From: Glaciihabitans tibetensis
GTDB taxonomy: Bacteria > Actinomycetota > Actinomycetes > Actinomycetales > Microbacteriaceae
Reading direction: 5' to 3'
Length of the DNA stretch: 64,000 nucleotides
Assembly: GCF_003003265.1 (NCBI RefSeq)
Contig: NZ_PVTL01000004.1
Coordinates: forward strand, 62,001-126,000
How positions within the stretch are numbered: the first letter of the stretch is position 1; every line of letters begins with the position of its first letter. Positions 24,129 to 32,736 of this stretch are shown piece by piece. The translations under genes and the position numbers were made by a program. The notes under the pieces are model-generated. The model made no database searches. It was given only the letters and a program-made list of their open reading frames with translations, and was not told the origin of the DNA.

Positions 24129-24727
24129 GCCTGCCAACGGTCCTTGGAACGCGAGCGGAAGCCGCTTGCCGCCTTCTGAATCAGACGCTTGGACTCCACA
24201 GGGTTCAGGTCACTTCGACCCAAGGAGCAAACGCACCGGCTCGATTAGCACCGCCGCATTTTGATGGTGCGCAGGTCCAACACCAAGCAACATTCTTACG
24301 GATGATCTCCATCACCGAAGCCTTCTGTGTCGATAGACTCCTCGATTTGGCGGAAGTCGAGGTCTCGCCAACAGGCAATTTCATCCGCGGCCTCATCTGG
24401 GACAAGGCATCAAGTTCAGCGGTGAGCACATGGCCGACGATTCAGGAATCGTATAAGACTTGGTATGGAATAAAGCCGAACTGGACCCCACTCAATCACC
24501 TGATTGAGGTTCGCAACGCCATTGCTCACGGGCTCGGTCAGCTAACCAGACTCCAGCGCGCCAAGCGCCAATCAACAATCACAAAGATCGGCCTCGCCAA
24601 TATTCACCTCATTGGCGATCGCGTAGTTCTCGAGGACGCGAATATACAGGACGTCAAAATAGCCTGCGTAAATTTAATCACCGAGGTCGACGGGCTCGTC
24701 CAAGCAAAGACGGGCGATAGCAGTTAG
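24125..24727 (+). CDS. HEPN-domain protein coupled to the reverse transcriptase
   Basis: 200 aa from a GTG at 24125 that shares a GTGA overlap with the RT stop, so its translation depends on the RT gene. It is helical, and residues 130-135 form the HEPN Rx4H motif (EVRNAIAHGLG). A preceding helix, QATFLRMISITEAFCVDRLLDLAE, resembles RiboL-PSP-type HEPN proteins. The C-terminus adds strands around TKIGLANIHLIGDRVVLED. HEPN proteins with this motif are commonly metal-independent RNases that act as toxins in defence. The likely role is the effector of the RT module. A minor alternative is an RNA-binding or antitoxin function. Confidence 0.75.
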   Translation: MSLPTVLGTRAEAACRLLNQTLGLHRVQVTSTQGANAPARLAPPHFDGAQVQHQATFLRMISITEAFCVDRLLDLAEVEVSPTGNFIRGLIWDKASSSAVSTWPTIQESYKTWYGIKPNWTPLNHLIEVRNAIAHGLGQLTRLQRAKRQSTITKIGLANIHLIGDRVVLEDANIQDVKIACVNLITEVDGLVQAKTGDSS

Positions 24728-24890
24728 AGGTGCGGCTCTACGGTCAACAGCGATCATCGAGAAGCGGCAGCTTCGGTGCCTGCCGCACAATTTACTCAGA
24801 ACGCCTCCTGCATCCCGCAACTCTGGCGGGATCCGGGCCGAGGTCACCCGCCTGTCCCCCGTCAAATGGACTACCTTTCTGCAAACAATA

Positions 24891-25160
24891 CGCGTATCAG
24901 CGTCCGGATGAACCATCTTGATAGTGTTCGATGGAAGAAGCGCGACAAAGATGGTCGGTATGGCATTATTCGGCGTAGCAGAGGCTACAGGCTGGTCCCG
25001 AATGACGTTTATCCCGGTGCAAAAGAAGAAGCTGACCGGCTCGCCACTTTCCTGGAGGAAGTAGCGGTCCCGGACGGTCTGCACGGCCGGGGTGTCGCCG
25101 AACTCATCCATCGCTCGGACGAAGGGTCCTTTGACTTCTCCGGGCAGGAGGGGCGCGATG
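24891..25160 (-). pseudogene. Fragment of an acyltransferase/condensation-like gene (copy 1)
   Basis: A minus-strand frame reads PLLPGEVKGPFVRAMDEFGD, then RDRYFLQESGEPVS, and NAIPTIFVALLPSNTIKMVH up to RIVC. It is clearly related to the segment PLLEGETDEPFAQSPYEVGN...KDGYVLPEHSDPV...NATPAILV in the second broken copy at 26576-27578. Both ends run into unrelated sequence, so only a middle segment of the gene survives. The rest of the 24728-25315 interval holds nothing else I recognise. Protein-level similarity without near DNA identity suggests old paralogues rather than a recent duplication. Confidence 0.6.
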
Positions 25161-25315
25161 GCGAGGTGGACGCGGGCGGCAGCGACATCCACCTCGCAAC
25201 TCAATGGTGAGTAGCAACAAACCAGGGTCTCGGAAACGTCGTGTTGCCGCAACCGTCGACTAAGGCGTAGTGGAACTCAACATCCACCTAAGCGTGGGAT
25301 CTTCGCTATCGCGCC

Positions 25316-25972
25316 TCAGGACTCCGAGGGCTCCATGGGCAGTTCGGCTCCGTAGTTCCACGACAGGATGGCAGGCTGCTCGCGGTAGTAGCTGAGCACG
25401 GAGACTGATCCAGCATCCAGCGTGATTTGAGCACCGAATCGCGGGGCCAGTCTCAGGTACACGGCGGTCAGGATGCGCAGGAAATGGCCGTGCGCAATCA
25501 GGGCAACATCTCCCTTCTCCATCGCAGGCAGCACCCGCGTGAGCACCCGCGATGCACGGGCGGCTACCTCCTCGACCGTCTCGCCGGGAGTGTCACCACG
25601 AATCACTCCGTGGGTAAATGCGCTCCAGTTGTAGCCGAGCTCGCTGCGGATGTCGCGCGTCGTGCGCCCCTCGTACCCGCCGTAGTCCCACTCAACGAGA
25701 AACGGGTCGACCTCGGCGTCAAGGCCCGCGAGCTCAGCCGTTTGCCGCGCACGCAGCAGGGGCGAGGTCAGCACGAGTGAGAAGTCGTAATCGGCTACTA
25801 GCTTGCCTGCGCCGCGGGCGAGGTCCTCGCCCCGAGCAGTAAGGGGTATATCCGTGAGCCCGGTGTGTTTGCCACTCTTCGACCACTCCGTCTCTCCATG
25901 ACGCAAGAGAATCAGCTTGCCTGACGGGTTGTCCGGAGCGGGGTGGCTGGGCAGCGGGTCGTTTGAGAACAT
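25316..25972 (-). CDS. Histidine phosphatase family protein (phosphoglycerate mutase-like)
   Basis: 218 aa. The phosphohistidine motif LILLRHGETEWSKSGKHTGLTD lies at residues 20-41. SPLLRARQTAEL and the acid/base Glu region VEWDYGGYEGRTT follow, with the second catalytic His in ALIAHGHFLRIL. All four active-site positions expected for the family appear present. Members act on sugar phosphates, nucleotides or other small phosphates, and substrate cannot be told from sequence. The gene is divergent from a VOC-family gene. Confidence 0.88.
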   Translation of the reverse strand: MFSNDPLPSHPAPDNPSGKLILLRHGETEWSKSGKHTGLTDIPLTARGEDLARGAGKLVADYDFSLVLTSPLLRARQTAELAGLDAEVDPFLVEWDYGGYEGRTTRDIRSELGYNWSAFTHGVIRGDTPGETVEEVAARASRVLTRVLPAMEKGDVALIAHGHFLRILTAVYLRLAPRFGAQITLDAGSVSVLSYYREQPAILSWNYGAELPMEPSES

Positions 25973-26090
25973 ATGGCAACAGTAGTATTTCCGGACGATT
26001 GTGCGATCCGATCACGCGACATCCGGCCTCGCCAGCGCTGCTGCATCCGCGTAGCTTGGACCTACCGCAAGTGCGAACGAGGAGGTTCTC

Positions 26091-26558
26091 ATGGCCGAGC
26101 TCTCATTCATTCAGCCGTGTCTGTGGTTCAACGATCAGGCCCGCGAGGCGATGGAGTACTACGTCAGCGTGTTCCCGAACTCCGAAATCCTGTCGATTGA
26201 CGAGTATCCCGATGAGTCACTGGACGAGCATTTCGTTGGGATGGCCGGAAAAGTGGTGAACGGCCAGTTCCGACTGAACGGCGTGGACTTCGTCTGTCTC
26301 GACGGCGGGCCGGACTTCACCTTCACCGAGGCGATTTCATTCGTCGTCTCGTGCAGGGACCAGGAGGAAATAGACCGCTACTGGTCACAGCTCTCGCACG
26401 TCCCCGAGTCGGAGCAGTGTGGATGGTGCAAGGACCGGTTCGGCCTCAGCTGGCAGATCATCCCTGCGAACATGGGCGACTTGATCCGTCGCCCGGAGCA
26501 GATACAGGTGATGATGCGGCAGAAAAAGATCATAATTGCCGAGCTCGAGAACGCTTGA
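26091..26558 (+). CDS. VOC-superfamily protein (PhnB / 3-demethylubiquinone methyltransferase-like)
   Basis: 155 aa with GAGGAGG upstream of the ATG. It matches the PhnB-like pattern: a first half with QPCLWFNDQAREAMEYYVSVFPNSEIL, a central FRLNGVDFVCLDGGPDFTFTEAISFVVSC and a second half EIDRYWSQLS...GWCKDRFGLSWQIIPA. Despite the family's historical name, these small betaalphabetabetabeta-fold proteins are mostly of unknown function and are not methyltransferases. It stands alone between a phosphatase gene and a pseudogene. Confidence 0.85.
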   Translation: MAELSFIQPCLWFNDQAREAMEYYVSVFPNSEILSIDEYPDESLDEHFVGMAGKVVNGQFRLNGVDFVCLDGGPDFTFTEAISFVVSCRDQEEIDRYWSQLSHVPESEQCGWCKDRFGLSWQIIPANMGDLIRRPEQIQVMMRQKKIIIAELENA

Positions 26559-26575
26559 TCCCTGAGAAACGAACC

Positions 26576-27578
26576 TCAGTTCTCGAAGGGGAGGTAGTAC
26601 TTCTTGGCCTGCCGACCTGCCGGGACAGACGCCTTGTCGGGAGTTGTGGCGAACGCGATCTTCCCCGTCGCGGTGTGGTCGAGGCCATACGACTGCAGCG
26701 TCCGCACGAACTCCTCGAAAAACAGCTCCGACGCGAAGCTTTGCAGCACGTCGATCGTGATGTGCTCCCCCGCCGACAGCATGTTCAGGATGAGTCCGTG
26801 GTTGCCGCTGCTGTACAGGTGCACCGACTCGACGTACCGTGCGGCGTCGCCGAAGTTGAGCTGACCGAGGTAGCTGATCACGAAGGTGTCGATGCGCAGG
26901 TTGTCGAAGAACGACAGCATCTGCTTCTTCTCGGCGAGGGTCTTCAGCTGGTCGAGTTTGTTGCTCATTCCGATCTAAATGTTCGCGGCGTTTCGGATCG
27001 CATCCGGTGCTCTGCATACCAGAATCGCGGGCGTCGCGTTGTTCGCTTTCGCGACCGCCAGGAACTGCTCGCGACCGATGGTGATCTCGGAGCGGTAGTA
27101 GGCGTCGACGGGGTCGGAGTGTTCCGGAAGGACGTACCCGTCTTTGATTACCTGCGGGAGCGGAGCGTTGCCGACTTCGTAGGGTGACTGGGCGAAGGGT
27201 TCATCCGTCTCACCTTCGAGAAGCGGCTCGCCCGCAAGCCTGACGCCCGTCGAATCGAGAACCGCTTTGTACCGCAGCGAGGATGCTGTTGTCGGTGTAG
27301 GTGACGTCAATGAGGTGGTAGTTCACCTCGATGCCGCCGAGGGCGCGCAACTTCGCGGTCTTTGCGAAGGCGACCGGCAGCAGGTTGTCAGCGATGTAGA
27401 AGTCGCCGTCCTTCTCGACGAGCTTGCTGCCCAGGTACGGGTAGCGCAGCATCGCTTTCTCGAGCGCCCGCCGCAGCAGGTCGCCGCGCACCTTGTCCTT
27501 CATGCGCACGTCGAGGACGGTGCTGCGGAGTCCGCCGTTCCTGTAGAGATACGCCTGGCCTGACCGGATCTTTTTCAC
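26576..27578 (-). pseudogene. Broken acyltransferase/condensation-like gene (copy 2)
   Basis: Three pieces lie in order on the minus strand. The first starts at a GTG at 27578 with AGAGGA upstream and reads KKIRSGQAYLYRNGGLRSTV to DNSILAA. The frame then shifts into YKAVLDSTGVRLAGEPLLEG up to NATPAILV. The third, from about 26968, reads NKLDQLKTLAEKKQMLSFF to the stop at 26576. The join after DNSILAA probably removed the segment where an HHxxxDG motif would be expected in condensation/alcohol-acetyltransferase-type enzymes. A second join after PAILV lost more. A frameshift, two internal losses and an in-frame stop make it non-functional. Family assignment is tentative; a related fragment lies at 24891-25160. 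Confidence 0.6.
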
Positions 27579-27790
27579 GAGTGTTCCTCTTCCCGCACGA
27601 GTGTTCTTCGAGCTGAGACGAGTCTTGTACTGCGCCGCCAATCGCGAATCGTCCAGCCGGACCGCGTTCGACTACTGCATTCGGAGTAGTTCGAGATGCC
27701 GCGACCGAGGCGAACAACGAGGATCGAGAAGGATTGACACCTCACTCCGACGCGGAGACACTCGGAGGTGGAGTCCGTCAGGGAGGACAA

Positions 27791-28381
27791 ATGCAACTGG
27801 CATCGGCCCCGAGAGTACATGCCGAAACGCGCTCGGAGTGGCGTGAATGGTTGCTCGCCAACCACAACACCCAGTCCGCGGTGTGGCTTGTCTCGTGGAA
27901 GAAGGCCACCGGTCGCCCCGCTCTTACCTATGACGAAGCGGTGTCCGAGGCGCTGGCGGTGGGGTGGGTTGATAGCAAACCGCAGAAACTCGACGACGAA
28001 CGAACGCTTCTGTACTTCTCCGTCCGCAAACCCGGCAGCGCGTGGTCCCGCCCGAACAAGAACCGGATCGATCAACTCCGGCGGGAGGGTCTGATGACTG
28101 AAGCTGGAGAGTTGGCTGTCGCGCGTGCCATCGACAACGGCTCGTGGTTTGCGTTAGACGAAGTCGAGGATCTCGTTGTGCCCCACGACCTCGACGATGC
28201 GTTCGACCACAATCCACCGGCGCGCTCCAACTGGAACGGGTTCCCTCGCTCAGCGCGTCGAGGAATTCTGGAGTGGATCGTGCAGGCCAAACGCCCGGCA
28301 ACCCGGGAGGCACGGATCGCTGAAACCGCGCGGCTGGCGGCCCTGAACCAACGAGCAAACCAGTGGCGGCGAACGCCGTAG
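27791..28381 (+). CDS. YdeI/OmdA-family protein
   Basis: 196 aa from the ATG at 27791, chosen for its GGGAGGA site; an upstream in-frame extension lacks one. Family features are SEWREWLLANHNTQSAVWLVSWKK, LTYDEAVSEALAVGWVDSKPQKLDDERTLLYFSVRKPGSAWSRPNKNRI and the C-terminal HNPPARSNWNGFPRSARRGILEWI...KRPATREARIAETARLAA. These cytosolic proteins are common in actinobacteria. In Bacillus, YdeI is linked to antimicrobial peptide resistance, but the general biochemical role is not established. The gene stands alone, 42 bp before the transglutaminase-like gene. Confidence 0.85.
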   Translation: MQLASAPRVHAETRSEWREWLLANHNTQSAVWLVSWKKATGRPALTYDEAVSEALAVGWVDSKPQKLDDERTLLYFSVRKPGSAWSRPNKNRIDQLRREGLMTEAGELAVARAIDNGSWFALDEVEDLVVPHDLDDAFDHNPPARSNWNGFPRSARRGILEWIVQAKRPATREARIAETARLAALNQRANQWRRTP

Positions 28382-28423
28382 TCAATCGGCGACAAACCGC
28401 CCGCCCCATGTCAAACTTGAGCA

Positions 28424-29212
28424 ATGGTACGCAGCGCGTTTTCCCATCTCGAACTCGACGTCTCGTCGCCCGCCCAGCTGATCCTTTCGGTCGCGGTTGC
28501 CGGCAGTGGACACCACGAAACCCTGACCGTCATCCAGAACGGTTCTCCGCTGGAGGTTTCCGAGGTCACCGACCAGCACGGCACACGCCTGCACCTGGTG
28601 AAGGCCGAAGCGGGCCGGGTGGTCGTCGATTACACCGTGCAGGTGGATGCCGCGCTCGCCACGGCCGAGATCGATGAACTCGACGAACTCCGCTACATCC
28701 GTCCCAGCCGTTACTGCGAGTCGGACACCCTCGGACCCACCGCGCGCAACCAGTTCCGCGGGCTCACCGGTCGCGACCTGCTCGCGGCCGTCAGCTCGTG
28801 GGTCGGATCCCAGCTGTTCTACGTGCCCGGCTCCAGCGCCCCGACCGATGGCGCCGTCGCCACGATGCTCGCCCGCCAGGGCGTCTGCCGGGACTACGCA
28901 CACCTCGTTGTCGCCCTGCTGCGCGCACTCGACGTGCCGGCCCGCCTGGTCTCTGTCTATGCACCGGGGCTCTATCCGATGGACTTTCACGCGGTCGCCG
29001 AGGCCTTCGTCGACGGCGATTGGCATGTGGTGGATGCCACAACGCTTGCACCGCGTCAATCGCTCATGCGCATCGCTACCGGACGAGACGCCTCCGACAC
29101 CGCGTTTCTGTCCACCCGAGGTGGCGCGGTCTCCATCCACAAGATGGAGGTCGGCGCGGTCGTCGACGAACTCCCCCGCGACGACGTGAACCTGATGGTG
29201 AAGCTGGCGTAA
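28424..29212 (+). CDS. Transglutaminase-like protein
   Basis: 262 aa. An N-terminal beta-sandwich of about 75 residues precedes a transglutaminase-like core. The catalytic triad reads Cys155 in RQGVCRDYAHLVVALLRALD, His189 in MDFHAVAEAF and Asp204 in WHVVDATTLAP. This matches bacterial cysteine-protease or amidase members of the superfamily. There is no signal peptide, so it is probably cytoplasmic. The final 189 codons are repeated in a truncated second copy at 31955-32524 with identical protein sequence, and short pieces of its 3' end recur at 29910 and 31868. Confidence 0.88.
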   Translation: MVRSAFSHLELDVSSPAQLILSVAVAGSGHHETLTVIQNGSPLEVSEVTDQHGTRLHLVKAEAGRVVVDYTVQVDAALATAEIDELDELRYIRPSRYCESDTLGPTARNQFRGLTGRDLLAAVSSWVGSQLFYVPGSSAPTDGAVATMLARQGVCRDYAHLVVALLRALDVPARLVSVYAPGLYPMDFHAVAEAFVDGDWHVVDATTLAPRQSLMRIATGRDASDTAFLSTRGGAVSIHKMEVGAVVDELPRDDVNLMVKLA

Positions 29213-29254
29213 CCAGCAACAATCCGGATCAATAAGTGGGATAACCTCACCACT

Positions 29255-29881
29255 ATGGAATCCCCCGCAGTCACGAAATCAGGCGCCTTCGCTCGTCGGA
29301 CTCTGCTCGCGCTCACCGGTGTCGTCACGGCGACCCTGCTCCTCGCCGGATGCGCTGCAGGGTCGAACGATGCCGCAGGTTCGTCCAGCGAACCTTCTGT
29401 GGCGGTGACGGCGACCGCGCCCCCTGCGTTGGATGCTCCGCCCGAAAGCGAGGAGCACGCGCTCGAGTCTGCCGAGGCCAAGCTCGCCGAATACTTCGTG
29501 GTACTCAACACGATTCTGGGCGAGGGCGGGGTGTCGCCGGAACGGATCAACCAGGTCGCGGTCTCCCCGCAACTCGAACTCTTCATGGACGGCGCGAAAA
29601 ACATTTCGGACAACAAAATGGTGATGACCGGCGATGCGATCAGTACGGTGACGGCGAGTTCCATCTCAGACGGGGTCGAGGGCGATACCGCTGTTCCCTT
29701 CGGGACTGCGACGATCACCACCTGCTTCGACGGCTCGCCGCGCACGATGACGTTCCCCGACGGCAGCCCCGCGCCGCGGCCCCAATTTCCTCGCACTCTG
29801 TCGACGTTCACCATCAACTACCTTCCGAGCATGGGCGACTGGTTTATCTCCGATCAGAAGAGCGACAACGAACCGTGCTGA
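29255..29881 (+). CDS. Predicted lipoprotein of unknown function
   Basis: 208 aa. Basic residues (FARRTL) are followed by a hydrophobic signal segment and the lipobox LLLAGC, with Cys near residue 33. A low-complexity Ser/Ala/Thr/Pro stretch (SNDAAGSSSEPSVAVTATAP) then gives a flexible tether. The remaining roughly 140 residues form a folded domain without a recognised family: a helical part with AEAKLAEYFVVLNTILGEGG and a strand-rich C-terminus. It is probably anchored on the outer face of the membrane. It lies 42 bp after the transglutaminase gene. Confidence 0.7.
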   Translation: MESPAVTKSGAFARRTLLALTGVVTATLLLAGCAAGSNDAAGSSSEPSVAVTATAPPALDAPPESEEHALESAEAKLAEYFVVLNTILGEGGVSPERINQVAVSPQLELFMDGAKNISDNKMVMTGDAISTVTASSISDGVEGDTAVPFGTATITTCFDGSPRTMTFPDGSPAPRPQFPRTLSTFTINYLPSMGDWFISDQKSDNEPC

Positions 29882-29909
29882 CCGCGCGGACGCGGTAGCG
29901 TCGCCTCAG

Positions 29910-29936
29910 TGATGGTGAAGCTCTCGTAACCAGCGA
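29910..29936 (+). repeat. Fragment of the transglutaminase gene 3' end
   Basis: TGATGGTGAAGCT followed by CGTAACCAGC repeats the last codons, stop and immediate downstream bases of the transglutaminase gene (29193-29219), with about two or three mismatches. It lies just after the lipoprotein gene and is a short remnant of a lost duplicate or recombination event. Confidence 0.6.
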
Positions 29937-29974
29937 AAAGGCAGGCGAACGTCGAGCAATAGACTTGAGGTTCC

Positions 29975-31198
29975 GTGCCTCCCGCTAACTCCGCTCTGAC
30001 ACCAGACTCCGCCCCCAGCTTTCGTCGGGTCGCAATAGCTCTCTTCGCGGCGGGCTTCGCGGTGTTCGCGCAGATCTTTGGCGCGCAGGCGATGCTGCCG
30101 GCCATCAGCGATGACTTCGACCTCGGGGCTTCTGCTGCCGCGCTGACGGTGTCTGCAGCAACACTCGGCGTCGCTGCATCCGTTCTCATCTGGGCGTGGA
30201 TTGCCGATCGTATCGGCCGGGTGCAGGCGATGAAGATCAGCATCGTCACCGCCACGGCCATCGCCTTCGTGGTGCCGATACTGCCCACGTTCGAGACGAT
30301 GATCATCGCCCGCGTCGCGCTCGGAGTCGCCCTGGGAGCTGTGCCCGCCGTGAGCGTCGCGTACCTCGCGGAGGGGCTCGCCGCGTCCCGCGTCGCGGTC
30401 GCCGCGGGCATCTTCGTCTCGGGCAACACCTTCGGCGGCATCACCGGCCGGCTGCTCGGTGGGCCTCTGTCGGAGATTGTCGGATGGCGCACGGCAATGC
30501 TCGTGATCGCCGGGCTCTCTGTTATCGCGGCGATCACGTTCCTTGTCCTGATCCCCCGCACTCGACGCCCCGCTGGCGGGGACACGTCGCCGTATCCCAT
30601 GCGCACGCGCATCCTGTTCCAGCTGCGCGACCCGGTGATGCTCGGGCTGTACGCGCAGGGGTTCTTCCTGATGGGTTCGTTCGGTGCGATCTACAACTAT
30701 CTGGGGTACCGCCTCGAGTTGCCGCCCTACGAGGTTCCGGCCACTCTCGTCGGGCTGCTGTTCACCGCCTACCTGTTCGGCACGGCCGCGAGCCGCTTCG
30801 CGGGCGGCCGCGTCGCCCGGTTTGGCGCCCTCCGCGTCATTCTGGCGGGCATCACCCTGATGCTCGTGGGCCTTGCGCTCCTTCTCAGTCCGACCCTGAT
30901 CGGCGTGATCGCGGGGCTCGTCATCTTTACGGTCGGCTGCTTTACGGCGCACCCGGTCGCCAGCGGCCAGTCCGGCGTGCGCGCCCAGCTCGGCCGGTCG
31001 CAGGCCACCGCGCTCTACCAACTGTCGTGGCTCGGCGGCACCGCGCTCTTCGGCTGGCTCGCGGGGGTGGTGTTCGACGAGTTCGGCTGGCCGTGGACGG
31101 TGGCGTTCGTGGCGGTGCTGGGCGTGCTGGCGGCGCTATTCGCCGCCCTCGGGCTACGCGTGTTTGCCGACCGCCGACCCGTTGTGCCTGCGCGCTAG
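29975..31198 (+). CDS. MFS transporter (YnfM/arabinose-efflux-like)
   Basis: 407 aa from a GTG at 29975. About twelve hydrophobic segments are visible. The cytoplasmic loop motif appears as WIADRIGRVQAMKIS, and a duplicated-half pattern as GRVARFGALRVILAG. The segment SGNTFGGITGRLLGGPLSEIVGWR resembles the YnfM/multidrug-efflux branch. It probably exports a drug-like or metabolic compound; substrate unknown. Its stop codon overlaps the stop of the convergent glycolipid-binding gene within the tetranucleotide CTAG at 31195-31198. Confidence 0.85.
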   Translation: MPPANSALTPDSAPSFRRVAIALFAAGFAVFAQIFGAQAMLPAISDDFDLGASAAALTVSAATLGVAASVLIWAWIADRIGRVQAMKISIVTATAIAFVVPILPTFETMIIARVALGVALGAVPAVSVAYLAEGLAASRVAVAAGIFVSGNTFGGITGRLLGGPLSEIVGWRTAMLVIAGLSVIAAITFLVLIPRTRRPAGGDTSPYPMRTRILFQLRDPVMLGLYAQGFFLMGSFGAIYNYLGYRLELPPYEVPATLVGLLFTAYLFGTAASRFAGGRVARFGALRVILAGITLMLVGLALLLSPTLIGVIAGLVIFTVGCFTAHPVASGQSGVRAQLGRSQATALYQLSWLGGTALFGWLAGVVFDEFGWPWTVAFVAVLGVLAALFAALGLRVFADRRPVVPAR

Positions 31199-31791
31199 AC
31201 GCGGCGGGCGAGGGTGGGATAGTCGACCACGAGACCGTGGGCGTCTACTGACAGGCTGGCATCGAAATCCCGACTGAAGCTCTGATATCGAACATGGGTG
31301 CGGTCACCTCGGGCACCCGACGAATAGAGCTGATCGCTGCGCAAAACTCGCAGCGAGGGCATCTCTACCCAGGCCATTACGAGGTGTGTCTCGTCCACAT
31401 CGCGGTTGAGGAGATCGAGTCGGCGGATCGGCATGGTGTTCGTCACGGGGCAGAGGCCCAGGTCGCAGTCGACCGCGCCGGCCACGCTTCCGGGATCAGC
31501 AAGCCCCGGTAGCGGCAGATCGGCGTCACCCCAGGCGGTCGACTGCGCGGCCCACTCACCGGTCGCGGATCGGGTGAGTTCCAACGAGCGCGCCCATCCG
31601 AAGCCGCGCGTGGTCACGCGAAGGGCACGGGTGACCCAGCCGATACCGACATCCAGCTCCCAACTGGACGAAACGTCCTGAGCGACGGCACCTCCAATGG
31701 CGCGCATCGATGTCTGGCCCAGCTCGACAGAGGCATGGTCAACGCGGGTGGGATCGTCGACTCCGGACCACGTGAGTAGGTGGTGTGTCAC
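31195..31791 (-). CDS. Putative glycolipid-binding family protein
   Basis: 198 aa from a GTG at 31791; a TTG at 31839 would add 16 residues without improving the match. The family pattern is strong: LTWSGVDDPTRVDHASVELG, YxxxxGxxWxTRxLRV-like GWVTRALRVTTR, AGAVDCDLGLCPVTNTMPIRRLDLLNRD and DAHGLVVDYPTLARRV. The DxDLxxxPxTNTxPIRRL box is the hallmark of these soluble beta-rich proteins. A Pseudomonas relative gave the family its name, but the physiological role is unclear. It is convergent with the MFS gene and shares the CTAG stop overlap. Confidence 0.85.
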   Translation of the reverse strand: MTHHLLTWSGVDDPTRVDHASVELGQTSMRAIGGAVAQDVSSSWELDVGIGWVTRALRVTTRGFGWARSLELTRSATGEWAAQSTAWGDADLPLPGLADPGSVAGAVDCDLGLCPVTNTMPIRRLDLLNRDVDETHLVMAWVEMPSLRVLRSDQLYSSGARGDRTHVRYQSFSRDFDASLSVDAHGLVVDYPTLARRV

Positions 31792-31867
31792 CGGTCCAGT
31801 TTCGCCTGTCCGGCGCTCGGAAGATACGGCGTCTCGCAAGATACGGCGTCGTGCGGCCTATTCCTCG

Positions 31868-31909
31868 ACCCCCCGCGACGACGTGAACCTCACGGTGAAC
31901 CTCGCCTGA
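31868..31909 (+). repeat. Second fragment of the transglutaminase gene 3' end
   Basis: The segment encoding PRDDVNLTVNLA and a TGA stop matches the last twelve codons (PRDDVNLMVKLA) of the transglutaminase gene. It lies 46 bp before the truncated copy. With the piece at 29910 it shows repeated recombination at the end of this gene. Confidence 0.65.
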
Positions 31910-31954
31910 TGCTGTCGCACGGGTTCGCGCACGCGGCTAGTTGGTCCCGGTGTT

Positions 31955-32524
31955 GTGGATGCCGCGCTCGCCACGGCCGAGATCGATGAACTCGACGAAC
32001 TCCGCTATATCCGTCCCAGCCGGTACTGCGAGTCGGACACCCTCGGACCTACCGCCCGCAACCAGTTCCGCGGTCTCACCGGCCGCGACCTGCTCGCGGC
32101 AGTCAGCTCCTGGGTCGGATCCCAGTTGTTTTACGTGCCCGGCTCCAGCGCCCCGACCGATGGCGCAGTCGCAACCATGCTCGCCCGCCAGGGTGTCTGC
32201 CGCGACTACGCGCACCTCGTCGTCGCCCTGCTGCGCGCACTCGACGTGCCGGCCCGCCTGGTCTCCGTCTATGCGCCCGGGCTCTACCCGATGGACTTCC
32301 ACGCGGTCGCCGAGGCCTTCGTCGACGGCGATTGGCATGTGGTGGATGCCACAACGCTTGCACCCCGTCAATCGCTCATGCGCATCGCTACCGGACGAGA
32401 CGCCTCCGACACCGCGTTTCTGTCCACCCGAGGTGGCGCGGTCTCCATCCACAAGATGGAGGTCGGCGCGGTCGTCGACGAACTCCCCCGCGACGACGTG
32501 AACCTGATGGTGAAGCTCGCGTGA
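31955..32524 (+). pseudogene. Truncated second copy of the transglutaminase-like gene
   Basis: 189 codons from a TTG/GTG-type in-frame position to TGA at 32522. They repeat residues 74-262 of the protein at 28424-29212 without any amino-acid change that I could find. It keeps the catalytic Cys, His and Asp but lacks the N-terminal beta-sandwich and has no convincing ribosome site, so it is probably not expressed as a functional protein. The DNA differs at about twenty positions, all silent, mostly in the first two thirds; the last roughly 180 bp are almost identical. No gene was seen in the 212 bases that follow. Confidence 0.75.
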
Positions 32525-32736
32525 GGTACTTTCTTCCGACCTTCATAGCCAGTGATGACTGCGTGCGCTCCTGATAGGGAATCACGTGCAGTTACTGACC
32601 TGCGGGCGGCAGAACATCAGCGCAAGGAATCAGGGTGGACGTCGCCCGACCCAGTGAACATGACGACTTTCAGATCTAAGCCAGCACCTGGATGAGACGC
32701 CTCGCATCCCAAGGGATTTAAGACGCTAGCCTCGCG

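Noticed and set aside
24728..24921. Plus-strand small ORFs after the HEPN gene
   Set aside because: No ribosome site or family; the interval is explained by the decayed minus-strand fragment and spacer.
26091..26558. Ubiquinone-biosynthesis methyltransferase
   Set aside because: The historical family name is misleading; the protein is a small VOC-fold member with no methyltransferase motifs.
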